NCBI GenBank assembly: GCA_037102815.1
Contig: BTPP01000006.1
Location: 1,984,001 to 2,048,000, forward strand
Length of the DNA stretch: 64,000 bases
Reading direction: 5' to 3'
DNA from: Neurospora intermedia
Taxonomy: Eukaryota > Ascomycota > Sordariomycetes > Sordariales > Sordariaceae
Below, piece after piece: positions 34,782 to 45,850 of the stretch (positions are counted from its first letter, which is position 1; every line of letters starts with the position of its first letter). Both the position numbers and the translations under genes were made by a program. The notes beneath the pieces are model-generated. The model was not told where the DNA came from and did not search any database. It saw only the letters and a program-made list of their open reading frames with translations.

Positions 34782-35392
34782 GGCTTCATGTATTGGGTTA
34801 TTTGCACCTTTGGAGGTGAAATGGGCCAACTCCTTGGTCTGAACCAAATTTGTTTGGGATAAAGGAGCTGCAGGCAATCATAACAAACAACTGATGATGA
34901 TGATGGTGTGATTTGGTCTCTCTCCGAGGGTTAGCGTTGATCCTTTCTTCAAGCCATTTCGATAACTTTACCAAAGGCAGCATCATGGCTATCACAAGGG
35001 TGGCAAGCAGCTCGCCCTCATAAACTCTGATACCTGCTTTTCCGTGTAGAGCTGTAGTTAGCTGAGATCAGTTGCGCGGTTTTGCCCTAGTGCATCTCAA
35101 TCAAGATCAACACCCAGTCTATGGATCCAGCCCATCGAGACGGTCTTGGTGTTCTGGCATGGCACAGCAGGATTTCGAATTAATCGGCGCCCATCAGACA
35201 GAGTGTATGGCATTCAACGTCCAGAGACAGGCAAGAAGCATCGCGTGCTAGCCCACCCAGCTCATTTGTGTCTGGGTAGTATCCAGCCGAGCACTCAATC
35301 AAGCAGCATAGCCAGCCGCTTGGCAATCGCTTTATGGGTTATCGAACCCTGGGAAGCTTCAAAAATGGCAATAATAGACTGCAAGCAAATGC
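34782..35392. other. Intergenic, convergent 3' ends
   Basis: Between the stop codons of the dehydrogenase gene and ARP6. Nothing beyond 3' UTR sequence is evident. Confidence 0.5.
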
Positions 35393-36787
35393 TCATGGGT
35401 CGAGTCCGAGCCCAGCAGCAAACTTTCTTGCCACCCAAGCAGCTCCATGTTCCTCATACTCTTGCTTGGTGACCTCGAGCCGACTAGCATGTTCATGCTT
35501 GGCGAAATTGGCAGCTCCCAACCAGGTGCTGATGATAGGGTCTTCGGGGCGGGCAACTCTGACCCTGCATTCATCGGGGAATCGCTTGAGAATCTCTGTC
35601 TGCAAGCGCTGGCAGAATCCTTCGGAGAGACTGTTTCCTCCCACAACTACAATATTAGCCAGAAGGCCAGGCCACAGTCCAATGGGCACAGCCAAGAGGG
35701 ACTGCTTGACTAGGTCGGCGATGCCAGGTTGCCGGATGCCGATATCAGAAGGGTTGAAGAGGAGCTCCGGAACAACAAAACGCTCGTTCCGAAGCGTTAG
35801 GACGTCCTCTGTGGATATAATGCCCTTGCGGGCGCGCGCCGAGACACCAGGCTCGTAGTCGCGAACAACACCGTGGAAGCGCGTGTGGGAGTCGGGCAGA
35901 ACGTAGTCTTTGGCGATGCCAGCACCGCTCAAATAATCCTCCCTCTTTTCGCCGCGCGTGCCTTTCCAAGTCTTTTCCAGGTCTCCCTTGAAGTCCAGGG
36001 AGGTGTAACAGACTGCTTCTTTCATCTCGTTCACAATGTATGGCTCGTTGCGCATGTCGAAGTGGCGGACGGACAGTAACCTGGTGAGGTAATTGGTCAT
36101 GAGCTTGCCACCCACATCAAGTCTTCGTATGGCCGGATGTAGGGGTCGGCCTTGGAGGATAGGCGTAACGGTGGTGTGAGAGTAACCCGAGTCGATGAGC
36201 AGGATGACTTCAGCTGGACTGTCTATGGTGGATTGGGGTGTTCGGAAGATGGATTGTATGTCCCGGTACGCGTTGAAGACAGGACCTAGAAAACAAGGTC
36301 AGCACCCTTTCCCTAACAGCTCTCTAGGATGCTACATACCCAGGCCACGGTAGTAACTCGCAAAGCCATACTCCTCAAAGACGATCTGGTCACAGTGTGT
36401 TTGGAGAGAAGGTAATGAATTTGGTTGCTCTGTGAGAATGAGCCTGGTCTCTGATGGGTCGCATTTCTGCGCAGCTTTGTCGTCGAAGAACTCGCGATCC
36501 CAGATCTCTTTCTGGGCCTCCCAGTTGACGATAAAGCCCTTCTCGACGGGGCGCCTGAAGGCCAATTCGCTGAAGTCCTTGCATTTTTCGAGCTCTGAGC
36601 CGACGTATATCTTCCTGTGGCGGTCTCGGGCGAGGCAATTTGGAATGATGCGAGGCTTGTCGTCGCTCTTGTCATCGGAGACGAATCCAGCCTTGATGGT
36701 GTCGGCGCCGTTGTCGAGAACCAGGGTCGTCGTGGGGGGTGTCGGCCCCGCCGCCCGGGACTTCTTAGCCCCTCCTCGTCCAGTCAT
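35393..36787 (-). CDS. arp6: Actin-related protein 6, SWR1 chromatin-remodelling subunit
   Basis: ARP6 is a nuclear subunit of the SWR1 complex, which deposits histone H2A.Z. Exons 36787-36340 and 36285-35393 give 446 aa; the 54-nt intron (GTATGT donor, TCTAG acceptor) joins YYRGLG|PVFNAYRD in phase 1. The N-terminus has the actin phosphate-1-like loop LVLDNGADTIKAGF. RIIPNCLARDRHRK, IVNWEAQKEIWDREF and LTEQPNSLPSLQ are ARP6-type blocks. ILLIDSGYSHTTVTPILQG is the second nucleotide-loop region, and VVVGGNSLSEGFCQRL with STWLGAANFA matches the actin C-terminal part. The ATG at 36787 is used because the reading two codons earlier begins with GTG. The promoter is shared with the divergent TRF4-like gene. 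Confidence 0.92.
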
Positions 36788-37486
36788 CACAGTACTGAAA
36801 CAACAGCTGCTGACAATTGAATCCCTCTCGCGCCCCGGTCCTCGTTCCTTGAAGTGTGTGGGAGAGTCGCGTCGCGGGTTGTTGTCGCAAGAACCGTTAA
36901 TCGTCCTGGAAATTCCACTTGCATCGACGGACCTGACTTGCTGTCGTGATAAGGGGAACGATAAGGGTTATCAGTGCCACCCGGACTTCGACAGGCTGGG
37001 GTTCTCTTGCTTGGCATTTCATCATTTCCGCCGCCGCAAGTGCAAAAGACTCGCTGACCTGACAGCGCCGGAGAGTGAGAACGGAACCTGCCGGCGCCTG
37101 CCACGGGCAAAACACCCACACACACGGGCACACAACAGCGCAGCCTACCTCTAGTGCCCTGTGGAAATCTCGACTGGAACCGGGCAGCCCTGCCTTCCGT
37201 CATCCATCACTTCACTTCCACTGTTGAAAGCGCACACTCCCGCTCCCGTCACGGCAACTGAACTCTGCAACGAACCCGACCACTACAAATTCCAGATGTT
37301 GCCCCACCCAACTTTTACCTTTGACTTTTGGAAAAAATAAATGACAAGGTGAACATTTCCACCTCTCAGCGTATTTTGTCCCCCTTGTGGAATCAACCTC
37401 ATCCTCTTGTGCTCCGATACCGAGCACTCTCTCGATGCGCTTTATCGTGGTCAGTATCGCATAAACCCATAACTGCTAGTTTTAGC
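36788..37486. other. Divergent promoter between arp6 and the TRF4-like gene
   Basis: Head-to-head region of 0.7 kb. The frame of the TRF4-like gene is open upstream to 37328 but contains no earlier in-frame ATG. No TATA box or repeat stands out. Confidence 0.5.
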
Positions 37487-39847
37487 ATGTCACAACGATA
37501 CCAGAACGGCGGTGGCGGCGGCGGCGGTCGACGTCGTGGTAACGACTCTCGGGACGACCGCAATGGCTATCAACAGCGCGCGCCGAATGGCCCTCATGGT
37601 CTCCCTGCCCGACCTCCCCAGCCGACATCGTACCGTCCCTCCGACAACTACTCCAACCGCAGCAACGGTGGCGGTGGCGGTGGAAGAGATCGCGACAATT
37701 ACCGGCCTCCTCAGGGTGATTTCTCGTTTAGAGTAGAGAAGCCGCCGGGAGTCAGCAATTCGAGCTACGACAACTACCGTCCCAACGACAACAGGCAGTC
37801 CTACAATGGCCGCAGAGCCCACTCTCCCAGAGGCGATCGTCGCCACGGAAGACCCAGTGGCCGTGGACGAGGCCGCAACGCTGGCCCCCACGGAGGTTTT
37901 AGGAAACCGTGGCGTCCTTTTGTTGCGGCTGAGCGCGAGCTATTGAGCGGCACCCATGAGTCTGGAAATGAAGAGGCCCTCTACAATCCCGAGACGGGCG
38001 TGCTCTACCGGAATGTCGACGAACTGTCCGACAGTGATGAGGCGGAGATGGACATCTCTGGAGATGAGGCTGCTGAAGACGCCGAGCCGTCGACCAAGCG
38101 TGCTCGCACTGCGCTTGATCAGTCGACCAGCGCCAACAACACCCCCAAGTGGTCCAACCCCGACCCCTACACTGCACTCCCTCCCGAGGGCGCTCGGGAG
38201 CGCAAGACCAAGGATGTTGTGCAGATGATCAGAAAGGCTCGTGTGCAAACCGCTGCCGAAACAAAGAGCGCGCTCCCCAACGACCTGGACGAGATCATCA
38301 TGTTTAATTCCGATAGCGACAGTGACATCGAGATCATCCAGGAGGCGAAGCCCACTGGCAAGGCAGCGCGTGATTCCCTTTCTCTTGTTCCCGTTGCGGC
38401 CGCAAGCGAGGATTTGAGGGCTAAGCAGCCCTCCAAGAAGTCTGAGGTTAAGCAGCCTGTGGACAAGAAGCCCGAGACAGGAACTATTGATCTCACAGGC
38501 ACTGATGACGAAGAGGACTCGGCCCCAGTTCCTCCGGCACCCAGGAACATACCCAAGAACCTACCCAAGACTCGTCCCACTTTCGATGACCCCACTCCTT
38601 CTGCTTTGGGTAGCAGGAAGCGTACCCACGACGACGAGATCAAGTTGCCTCATGCTAGGCTGAAGAAGGCAACCAGGGCGCCTGTAGGTGGAAAGATTCA
38701 GCCTGAGTGGCGAGCAGTTCCCAGCCAGGACTCCTGCCCCTGGATGAGAGATGCCGAAGATCATTCGGCCAGCCCCACGATGGGCCGATGGCTGCACAAA
38801 GAGATCATTGATTTCTACGAATACGTTAAGCCTCGTGCTTTCGAGAAACGTATCCGCGAGGAGGTGCTCGACGAAATTAACAGGTTTGTTCGCAACACCT
38901 TTTCTGACGCCGGGGTCTATCCGTTCGGATCGTTCCCGTCCGGACTTTACCTGCCTACCGGTGACATGGACATGGTCCTCTGCTCCGATCAGTTCAAAAG
39001 GAACTATCGGGCCAAGTATGACACTAGAAGGACCATGTACAGGCTCAGTGACGCCCTCAAGCAACGCAAACTTGCGTTCCAGAACGAGGTTGAGATTATC
39101 GCCTTTGCCAAAGTGCCGCTGGTCAAGTGGGTTGACTCCAGGACAGGCCTCAAGATTGATGTGTCCTTTGAGAATGACACGGGCTTGCAGGCTATCAAGA
39201 CGTTCCATGCCTGGAGAGATCAGTTCCCTGTGATGCCTGTTCTGGTCACGTTGATTAAGCATTTCCTTTGCATGAGGGGCCTGAACGAGCCAGTCAACGG
39301 CGGTATAGGAGGCTTCACTGTCACCTGCTTGGTCACCAGCATGCTTCAGCTGATGCCCCAAATACAAAGCGGATCAATGGACCCGAACCATCACGTCGGG
39401 GACCTATTGATGCATTTCTTTGACCTCTATGGTAACCGGTTCAACTACCGGACCACGGCGATTTGCCTGAACCCGCCCAAATATCTTCCCAAGGTAAGTG
39501 TTCATTATTGTATGCCTTGCGCTCGCTTCGGCTGATGCATTATACAGCACAAGATCAACACCTTTGCGTACAAGAACTATGACCGATTCTCGATAATTGA
39601 CCCCAACAACTCGGAGAACGACATTGCTGGAGGCTCCAGTAACACCGGCACGATCGTGGCACTTTTCAAGCAAGCCTATGAACTGCTTGCAGAACGTATG
39701 GCGCAGCTAGCTCAGTCCCCTGATAGGCGCAATGCCAGCATTTTGGAGGTCATCTTGGCAGGCAATTACTCGACGTTCCGAAATCAGCGAGCCCATCTGG
39801 AGAAGCTGGCAGCGCCTAATGGCCCAGCCGGTCCTCGGAGACGCTAG
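37487..39847 (+). CDS. TRF4/Cid14-type non-canonical poly(A) polymerase
   Basis: Nuclear nucleotidyltransferase that adds short poly(A) tails to aberrant RNAs for exosome decay (TRAMP complex). Exons 37487-39493 and 39548-39847 give 768 aa, with a 54-nt phase-0 intron. Residues 1-150 are an RGG/RS-like Gly/Arg/Asn-rich region (GGGGGGGRRRG and GRGRGRNAG), typical of RNA contact. Acidic stretches follow. The catalytic core begins near residue 430. GSFPSGLYLPTGDMD holds the Gly481-Ser482 motif and metal ligands Asp493 and Asp495, and Asp558 in KIDVSFEN is the third. NDIAGGSSNT near the C-terminus is the nucleotide-recognition motif typical of Trf4. Two SUMO-interaction-like motifs (IEII 281-284, IDLT 334-337) lie in the acidic linker. 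The start is the only in-frame ATG available. Confidence 0.92.
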
Positions 39848-41397
39848 GTGGTAAGCATTATGCCATGAGTTCTGACGCACGAGTTTCTCTGCTAGGTTCA
39901 GTGTCTCCGATGTGTTCAGATATGCGCAACAAACTCATGCGTATCACGATTGGTTGATGACCGTACACGGAGAGACTTGTTTTTGGCGTTGGCGGAATAC
40001 CGGAATATCTGCATCCAACTGCGGCGGCAACTGAGCGACGCAGATCGGGCCCTGAGATCTCAGTGGCCATGGAAGCACACGATACCCCCTTTGATATGCC
40101 TGACGACGGCTCGAAGATTTTGCTCTTTCCCCTTGTACCACTTTTCTTGTTTCAGCGCATCTGCCATTCCAAACGGCAGTTCGTCCTGCTACGGACAAGC
40201 GCATTCAGCTTTCAGCCATGAGTTCTATCACTGAACTCTGGGCCCTCTCTGGGGCCGATGCTTACCCCAGCAGATATCTGTATACTATCATAAAGCGGCA
40301 AGCGCGTGAACAAAGCTTGCCTCGGCAATCTTTTTGCTGAACATCGGTTTCTCGGTTCATTTAGCTCCGCAGCCCAAAACCCCCCTTCCCCCTTCTCCTA
40401 TTGTTGCTTTTACCCTTGGCCCTTTGGGGGAAGGGGGGCTTGGGGCTTTTCATCCATAGGCCCAGTGGGGTTTTCCCACGTAATCAATCTGCCCTTCCTT
40501 CTTTCTCCCTGTTCTTTCTTACCTTTGTGACTGACTACAGGCGACTCGCCAGAGTCATTACTACTGACTGCTTATAGACTCGTTGATCGCCATCGAGGCA
40601 ACACGTTGGACGGGGGATGACAATGCGACGGCTCTTTTTCGGAACTTGAACATTCGACTTCGACCATCATCGTTGATTCACACAACGAAAAACAATTTTA
40701 CCGAGCGTGGTGGTGACTTGGAGCTTTGTTCCTTATCGCTACCTGCCACCTTTTCTCACTGCACGCACGCTCCTGAGGGGGTGGCTGTGGAGAGGAAGTT
40801 GAGGTGGCAGGGCGCAAAAACATGAGGGATAAGAACGGGTTTTTGACCAGAAAGATGACAGATGGTGGAATATTCGGTAGACAAACTGATACAGATGAGA
40901 ATTTCCCATGTCCGCAAAATGAGCAGAACGCAAAGAGAACATGACCAGAAACCTTTGCAGAACAAGGCCGGTTAACACCACTACAGTGGGGAGTTACTGT
41001 TGTCACTCTGCCATGTATCTGACCGTTCGTTAATCCGTCTCGAGAGTGATGATCTATTCATAAAAACCCGTTCCGTGGGTTCCAAAGTGATTGATCTTTA
41101 ACTCCAGGGGCAGCAAGCGCTTCGGTCAACTTCAAAAAACAAAGCAAGACACATTAATCATAAGTCAACCCTCCAGCGAAGTACCACAATACCCACCTTA
41201 CGAAGACATGTCCTCCTAGGCAGCAAGAGGGCACTACACTAATTAAGAATGAGGAATATCCAGTAGGTACCGCATATATCGCACAGCTGTGCAATAAATT
41301 ACTTACTACCAAACTCTCTGAGTATATATAATAGGGGAAAAAAAAAAAAAATTGATGACGTGCAAAAAGTGCAAAAAAAAAAATTGCAAAAAAAGAT
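39848..41397. other. Intergenic
   Basis: Holds the 3' UTR of the TRF4-like gene and pyrimidine-rich sequence at 40370-40520. A-rich runs at 41337-41395 lie just beyond the 3' end of the tRNA-Met gene on its strand, as T runs that can end Pol III transcription. No protein gene is seen. Confidence 0.5.
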
Positions 41398-41532
41398 TGG
41401 GACCTGGGAGGCTCGAACTCCCGACCTCAGGATTGCTCTGAAACTGTTTTTTTGGTTGGTAAAGTCACCCAGTCAGATCATACATGTGAGTTAGTATGAG
41501 ACCTGCGCGCTAGCCAACTGCGCCAAGGTCCC
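41398..41532 (-). tRNA. Elongator tRNA-Met(CAT) with a long intron
   Basis: Acceptor GGGACCT pairs perfectly with AGGTCCC and A is the discriminator. The D arm is GCGC/GCGC. Anticodon arm CAGGT-CTCATA..A-TCCTG gives anticodon CAT with the T31-T39 mismatch also known in other eukaryotic elongator Met tRNAs. The T arm is GGGAG-TTCGAGC-CTCCC. An intron of about 61 nt follows position 37, leaving 74 nt mature. Confidence 0.92.
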
Positions 41533-42123
41533 AGCAGTGTTGCTGGATTGCCAACATGTTGCTGGTGGAAAAGGTAGAGGGGAAAATAGCTCATAAAGGA
41601 CGTGTGAGTAGAAAGAATAAGAGTGAGGTGGACCACCGGTTGGAACTTGGAAGAAACTGATGAGGGAATTCCTTGGAAAATGTGGTGGAGTGGAGTGGAA
41701 TGTGGTTGAAAGCGGAACCGCGCCGAGCCCTCGGGAGCGGGAAGCCGGCCGGGCGATCGAGTATGAGATGGAGATCGAGGATTGGGACCAGTTGGAGTGG
41801 ACAATGGACAATGGGATTGGAGTGAGAGGGACAATGGGAAGGAAGGAAGGAAGGAAGGAAGGAAGGAAGGAATCTGGCGTACCGGCTTAGATGAGGAGTA
41901 GAACTTCAGAGGGAACACCAGAGATATATGTTTCGCTTTGTAGGCACTTGAAAATAGCTAACGAGAAGTTGATTGTAACAAGATACCAATTTGGGGCCCG
42001 TTGGCAATTCATGCCAAAAAGACAAAAAAGAAACAAGGAATCGATACCTGGTCGACACGCGCAATGACGGCAGCCAAAGTGTAACACTGCAACGGGAAAA
42101 AAAATAGTCCAAAAAAATGAAAT
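41533..42123. other. Intergenic between two tRNA genes
   Basis: Contains the (GGAA)9 microsatellite at 41837-41872. No other feature is supported. Confidence 0.5.
41837..41872. repeat. (GGAA)9 microsatellite
   Basis: Nine perfect GGAA units, counted directly. Non-coding, between tRNA-Met and tRNA-Tyr. It is likely to vary in length between strains. Confidence 0.95.
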
Positions 42124-42212
42124 TCCCCTCGACCGGAATCGAGCCGGTGACCTTTCGGTATACAATCTAGACAATTACAGCCGAACGTGATATCCAACTA
42201 CACCACAAGGGG
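42124..42212 (-). tRNA. tRNA-Tyr(GTA) with a 15-nt intron
   Basis: Acceptor CCCCTTG pairs with CGAGGGG, so it has the C1-G72 pair and A73 discriminator that mark eukaryotic Tyr tRNAs. Anticodon stem TTCGG/CCGAA closes loop CTGTAA..A (anticodon GTA), with a 15-nt intron after position 37. The T arm is ACCGG-CTCGATT-CCGGT, with C where T54 is usual. Mature length is 74 nt. Confidence 0.85.
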
Positions 42213-43208
42213 TTTTATTTGTTATATGTGTGCTTTTAAGATAGCCCCTATAATCCCTACACAACGTCCCCCGCATTGTAGCAACAAACAAACAGGGCAC
42301 TGTCAATGTTGCCTCGCCCATTCTTCCCTCGTTCTGCACAAAGAAGTCATGCAGTGTCAGACAGACTACCACTTGACACCGAATATACCGACATTTTTCG
42401 GCAAGATAGTACTTTACGAGCCTGGGCGATTATATACGACTCATTGCGCAAAAACCGATCATTCTTCCTAACACATTCGAAAACAAACATCTTCGAAGCT
42501 AAACAATCTTGATTGTCGTACGCTGTTGTTGTCTGTGATATGGTCGAATTTCCTTCCCTATTGATTCACTCATTACCTTGAACGTGGTAGTTCTCCTTTC
42601 TCCTATCCATTTATTACCCTCGCAGTTGTCAAGCGGAAAAAAACGCAATGGCAACCTACGTAAACAACTTCCACGCCAAAATGCCAAACGGAAAAAATTA
42701 TCCCTGTTAAGTGCCTATGTGCAAGACTCCAGAGTCTAAATTCGTCAAAGGTCAATGAGCAACCATGAAGTTCCTTATTATCTCCGTCTCTGGGTGCTGC
42801 TGAATTTGTCATAGTAGGAAAAGAACCGAAAAGAACCCTTAGGGATAATGTGTTTGACAACAGTGGCGGGCAAGACAAAGTTGGTAGTAGGTGGTTGTGG
42901 GATATACAAAATCAATTGGTCCTCCTAGATGTTCTTTCTCCTCCCTGGCACATACAGACAAACTTGACGAGTCAATGGTGGTATTGGTAATGGTGGTGCT
43001 CTCCCATACGCCTAACATCCTTCTTTGCTTCCTTCCTTCCTTCTTTTCCTTCTCAACTTAATCAATCTTCCTTCGCACTTCCTATCCTACACCAAGAGCT
43101 TATTGTCTCTTGTGGTTTGGACTGTTTCTGTGATTCCAGGTGCTCTCCCTAGCCTGTGTTTCTGTGCTTGTTTTCTGTGTTTCTCGTGTTTTCGCTGCCA
43201 GTAACTGA
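42213..43208. other. Intergenic
   Basis: From tRNA-Tyr to the 3' end of the SIP5 gene. AT-moderate, with no supportable gene. Confidence 0.5.
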
Positions 43209-45850
43209 TCACAGCGTGACCTGTGTGGCTTGCTCCACAGTTGTCTCGTTGCCGACATGCTTCGAGTCGCTGGCAGTACTGACGTCCCCGACCGATGTCG
43301 CTGGCGAATCGAGCGTGATAGTTAACCGGGGAGGTTGCGGGTTGATCTCCGAGTCCTGCTCCGAAATACCGGTCGTTTGCGAATCCAAGACATGCTCTAC
43401 ATGCTCGCCAGCACCTTCACCAGACTTTGCCGTCTCATCTTCTTCCTCGATCGCTTGCCCGTCGGCATTGATTTGACTGAGACGCCTGCCGGCGTGCTCA
43501 CCCTCAATGCTCACGCCAACTACCTCGGCCAAACTTCTAAAGTTGAACATGGGCTCAGTGCTGGTGCTTGGGTCCCTGTCCTGCTCGTCGCCGTCTTCGC
43601 TAACTCCAGAACGGCCACCTAGGCTGAGACCGCTACCGCGAGGATCCTGGAGGTTAGAGGGCGGCACATAGCTACCCTGGTTGCTTTCCACCGCAGATGA
43701 GGATGCAGACGAGGCACTGCTCATCTGGCGAAGATGCGACGGTCCAGCCATCGGCTGGGGAGATGGAATAGGGCGAGTAGAAGCGTCATTGCTTGCTGCG
43801 CCCGCACTTCTATCAACGGCTTTACCCTTGTCCTTGGTACTCGAATCTGGCGCTAGCGCTCCGGGAGCTGCTGGCGTCGTCATGGCGGCACCTGTGGATG
43901 CCATAGCGCTGGCTACGCTGGCTTCGACTCGGAGGTTGCTGGCAGCACTATTTCCACGCTTCCTACCGAAACTCAGCCCAGGTAGACTCAGGCTACTTCC
44001 ACTAGCCGAGCTGTGCCCACTGCGGCTTGCCTCATAGGGTCCGCCCTGTTTCGCTGCGGCTTTGGCTGCTGCCTTCTCTGCCTTCTTTTCTGCCTTCTCC
44101 CGTTCCTTCTCGCGTTTCTTTGCCTCCTTCTGTTCCTCCTTTTCAGCCTTCTTCTTGCGCTCCTCTTCCGCAGCCAAGGACAAGCGAATGGCCTCGGCGA
44201 ACATCATCTCTTCTAGATCTTCCAACCGGCTACGTCGGTTTCCGTTGCCACTAGAACCGGCGGCGCGATCTGTATTGGCAGTAGCACCAGCATTAGCAGG
44301 AGTAGCTGGGCCGGTACCCCTATTCTCATCGCCATTACCAGGAGTAGCCGATGCTGACCCAGAGCCTCCGGTATTCCGACGCCCGAAGCGACTCCTAAGC
44401 GCACGAGACTCGTTGTTGTTCATCAAGAAGGCTGCTGTGTGTAAGGCGGTCGCAGCAGCAGCGCGCCTCGCCAAGTGTGCTCGTGCGGCCTGCAACTTGG
44501 TTGCCCATTCTGGCCGGACTTTATCCGTCAGAACGACATTCGGTGCGTTGGCAGACAATGACTGGTTGCGGCGACGGCCACCTGGTGAAGCGACACCGGG
44601 AGACAGAGATCCTGAATTGACTGAACTTTCGGACGACATGGCTGCGCTTGTGCTTCCGAGCGCTAGGGGTGAAATGGCATAGGTCAAACCGCGACGGAAT
44701 GGTGGCGGCTCATAAGTGACGCCAAAGTCGGGTTGCGTGCAGTAGGGGCAGCAAGCGGGCTCAGATACCAAGAGCCCCGCGGACTCCTCAGGATTGTTAT
44801 TTGGGTCGTTCTCGTTGTGTCCCTCTGGGAAATGCGGATCCGGCCGCTTAATCTGGACGAAGCATTCGCTGCAAATGGGCTGGTCGCAGCAGCGGGTGTG
44901 GTTCAAGTATGGAGGGTACGTCAAGAAGCAGATCGGACATTCGGTAGCGTTCTTGTAGAGGAAGACTTCAAGGGGTTGTCCGTTGACAAAGGGGTCGTTG
45001 GGTAACATGATTTCGCGGGGCGCAATTTCTGTACTCGAACCATTGCGACAAGATCCTCCTCCCAAGACAGCAGCAATAGCCTTTCCTCGCGTGGGCTTAA
45101 AAGGCGAACTGCTCCCTTTACCGGAACCGGGAGAGGGCAGCGCAGAGCCCGCATTGGATGTGCTATGCTCAGAAGCTGTGGAGAGGCTGCGACCACCGAT
45201 GGGGACTGTCAGGTGGTTGGTATTCGAGCTCGCGTCGGTCGGCGAAGCGGGTGAGCGCGGTCGTGGGATCAACTCATCCGGGGGAGTTTCGCCGGCAGCG
45301 GGAATCGGCAGGCCTCGCGCGGCAGCGATGATTTGTGGCTCGGTCCAGTTCTCGTCGAAGTCGTTTAGTCCTCGCCAAAATGGAGCAAGTTTACGCTCAA
45401 TCTAGAGGGATGATACGAGTTAGGAATATGCTTGATGGGAGTTGATACCATGGCTTTGAGCGCACATACCATCAACTGCCTGACAATCTGTTTGTTAAAG
45501 TCCTCAGGCCCGACGTAGGTACCCATGGTGACGAGATAGCCACCATCAACATGCTCCTCTTTCATGCTCCGCTCTCGCTCTTGTAGCCGGGCAACGCGCT
45601 CCTTCTCCAGCCTCCTGGCCTCCCTCTCCTGCTTTGTCTCCTTGCGTTCATGGCGCTCATCGGCGTGCGAGCTCGAGCCTCCTGCAGCGCGCCCCAAAAG
45701 TCCACTGAGATCGTGTCTGGTGTTGCGGTTCCTCCTAGATGACTCCCTGCCAGACTGTGTCGAGGAGCCTATACCGACGTCAAGGGCAGAGTGGAGGCCA
45801 CGGCGGCCGCTGTCATCGCCGCGGGACTCCTTTGTGTTTGTGTTTCCCAT
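43209..45850 (-). CDS. sip5: SIP5-like RING/zinc protein
   Basis: Homologue of yeast Sip5, a protein linked to Snf1 kinase and the Glc7 phosphatase in glucose signalling. Exons 45850-45470 and 45401-43209 encode 857 aa; the intron (GTATGT donor, CTCTAG acceptor) joins [14 protein letters not shown] in phase 0. The N-terminus [10 protein letters not shown] starts with Gly2, a possible myristoylation site. [22 protein letters not shown] is a charged helix. [26 protein letters not shown] and [11 protein letters not shown] are the Sip5 signature. A RING-like zinc motif follows at about residues 280-370 ([30 protein letters not shown]). A Lys/Glu coiled-coil-like run ([21 protein letters not shown]) and long Ser/Ala/Gly-rich disordered parts fill the C-terminal half. 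Confidence 0.9.

Noticed and set aside
37328-37486. Upstream extension of the TRF4-like protein
   Set aside because: Frame is open but the first codon is TTG and no in-frame ATG occurs before 37487.
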